This document shows, piece by piece, positions 7,050 to 7,255 of a stretch of 7,255 nt of DNA. The DNA comes from Actinomycetota bacterium. Its GTDB lineage: Bacteria; Actinomycetota; Acidimicrobiia; Acidimicrobiales; AC-14. Location: assembly GCA_020200615.1 (NCBI GenBank), contig JAIVIH010000050.1, positions 1-7,255 of the forward strand, read 5' to 3'. The notes under the pieces are model-generated. The model was not told the origin of the DNA and searched no databases. It worked only from the letters and a program-made list of their open reading frames with translations. Each line of letters opens with the position of its first letter. Position 1 is the stretch's first letter. Made by a program: the position numbers and the translations under genes.

Positions 7050-7255
7050 ATGGAGATCCACGTCTTCACCGTCCTCCCTCAGATCCTGGAGCCGGCGCTG
7101 GCCGGGGGGCTGCTCGGCAAGGCCCGTGAGCGAGGGCTGGTCGACGTGCGGGTGCACGACCTGCGGGAGTACACCACCGACCGTCACCGCTCGGTGGACG
7201 ACGCCCCATTTGGCGGCGGAGCGGGCATGGTACTCACCCCCGAGCCCATCTTCCG
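7050..7255 (+). CDS. trmD: tRNA (guanine-N1)-methyltransferase TrmD, 3'-partial
   Basis: TrmD is the SPOUT-family enzyme that methylates G37 of tRNAs with SAM to prevent +1 frameshifting. The visible 68 residues begin MEIHVFTVLPQIL, then LLGKARERGLVDVRVHDLR, and reach TTDRHRSVDDAPFGGGAGMV, the conserved TrmD N-terminal signature; the frame runs off the window before the trefoil knot. The ATG at 7050 is chosen because TrmD proteins start M-x-I-x-V-F-T. A GTG at 7032 is in frame and would add six residues; a weak GAGGG at 7026-7030 is too close to that GTG and rather far from the ATG, so the start is not settled by the RBS. It follows the rimM stop by 38 bases in the same operon-like run. Confidence 0.95.
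   Translation, partial: MEIHVFTVLPQILEPALAGGLLGKARERGLVDVRVHDLREYTTDRHRSVDDAPFGGGAGMVLTPEPIF

Overview
The window is GC-rich DNA that appears to come from an actinobacterium, possibly of the Acidimicrobiia. The grounds are the coding style, GTG starts, apparently leaderless promoters, a long 'EP..GxGGDPV' loop in Ffh, and the gene order ftsY / ffh / rpsP / rimM / trmD, which is the usual SRP and ribosome-maturation neighbourhood in these bacteria. The class-level placement is an inference.

Layout: (1) Bases 1-780 (+) hold the 3' part of ftsY, the SRP receptor GTPase. (2) Bases 773-4872 (-) hold a two-gene cassette on the opposite strand. Its promoter-proximal gene (3682-4872) encodes a 396-residue P-loop ATPase with a C-terminal winged-helix-like region. 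The second gene (773-3685) starts in a 4-base GTGA overlap and encodes a 970-residue P-loop ATPase with a MarR-like HTH, a helical region and kinesin-light-chain-type TPRs, four of which are regular 42-residue units. Its stop codon lies inside the end of ftsY. (3) Bases 4873-4989 are the only real regulatory gap. It is AT-richer than its surroundings, divergent, and carries four TACGTC half-sites and a good promoter for the ATPase pair whose start point would fall on the ATG. (4) Bases 4990-7255 (+) hold ffh (complete), a fused rpsP-rimM reading frame, and the 5' part of trmD.

How the genes relate: FtsY and Ffh are the receptor and particle GTPases of co-translational protein targeting. S16, RimM and TrmD serve 30S structure, 30S maturation and tRNA m1G37 modification. 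The ATPase pair has no obvious link to these processes and looks like an accessory cassette placed between the two SRP GTPase genes. It has the architecture of signal-sensing NTPases (STAND-like or archaeal-ATPase-like), but no recognisable effector domain, so its function is unknown.

The two points most worth checking are the S16-RimM fusion, which removes the S16 C-terminus and the KH-protein gene (khpA) commonly found between rpsP and rimM in actinobacteria, and the undescribed two-ATPase cassette with its operator-like repeat cluster. No RNA genes, CRISPR arrays, transposases, integrases or att-like repeats were seen. Apart from the 117-base gap, intergenic space is minimal, and no stretch over 300 bases lacks a gene.
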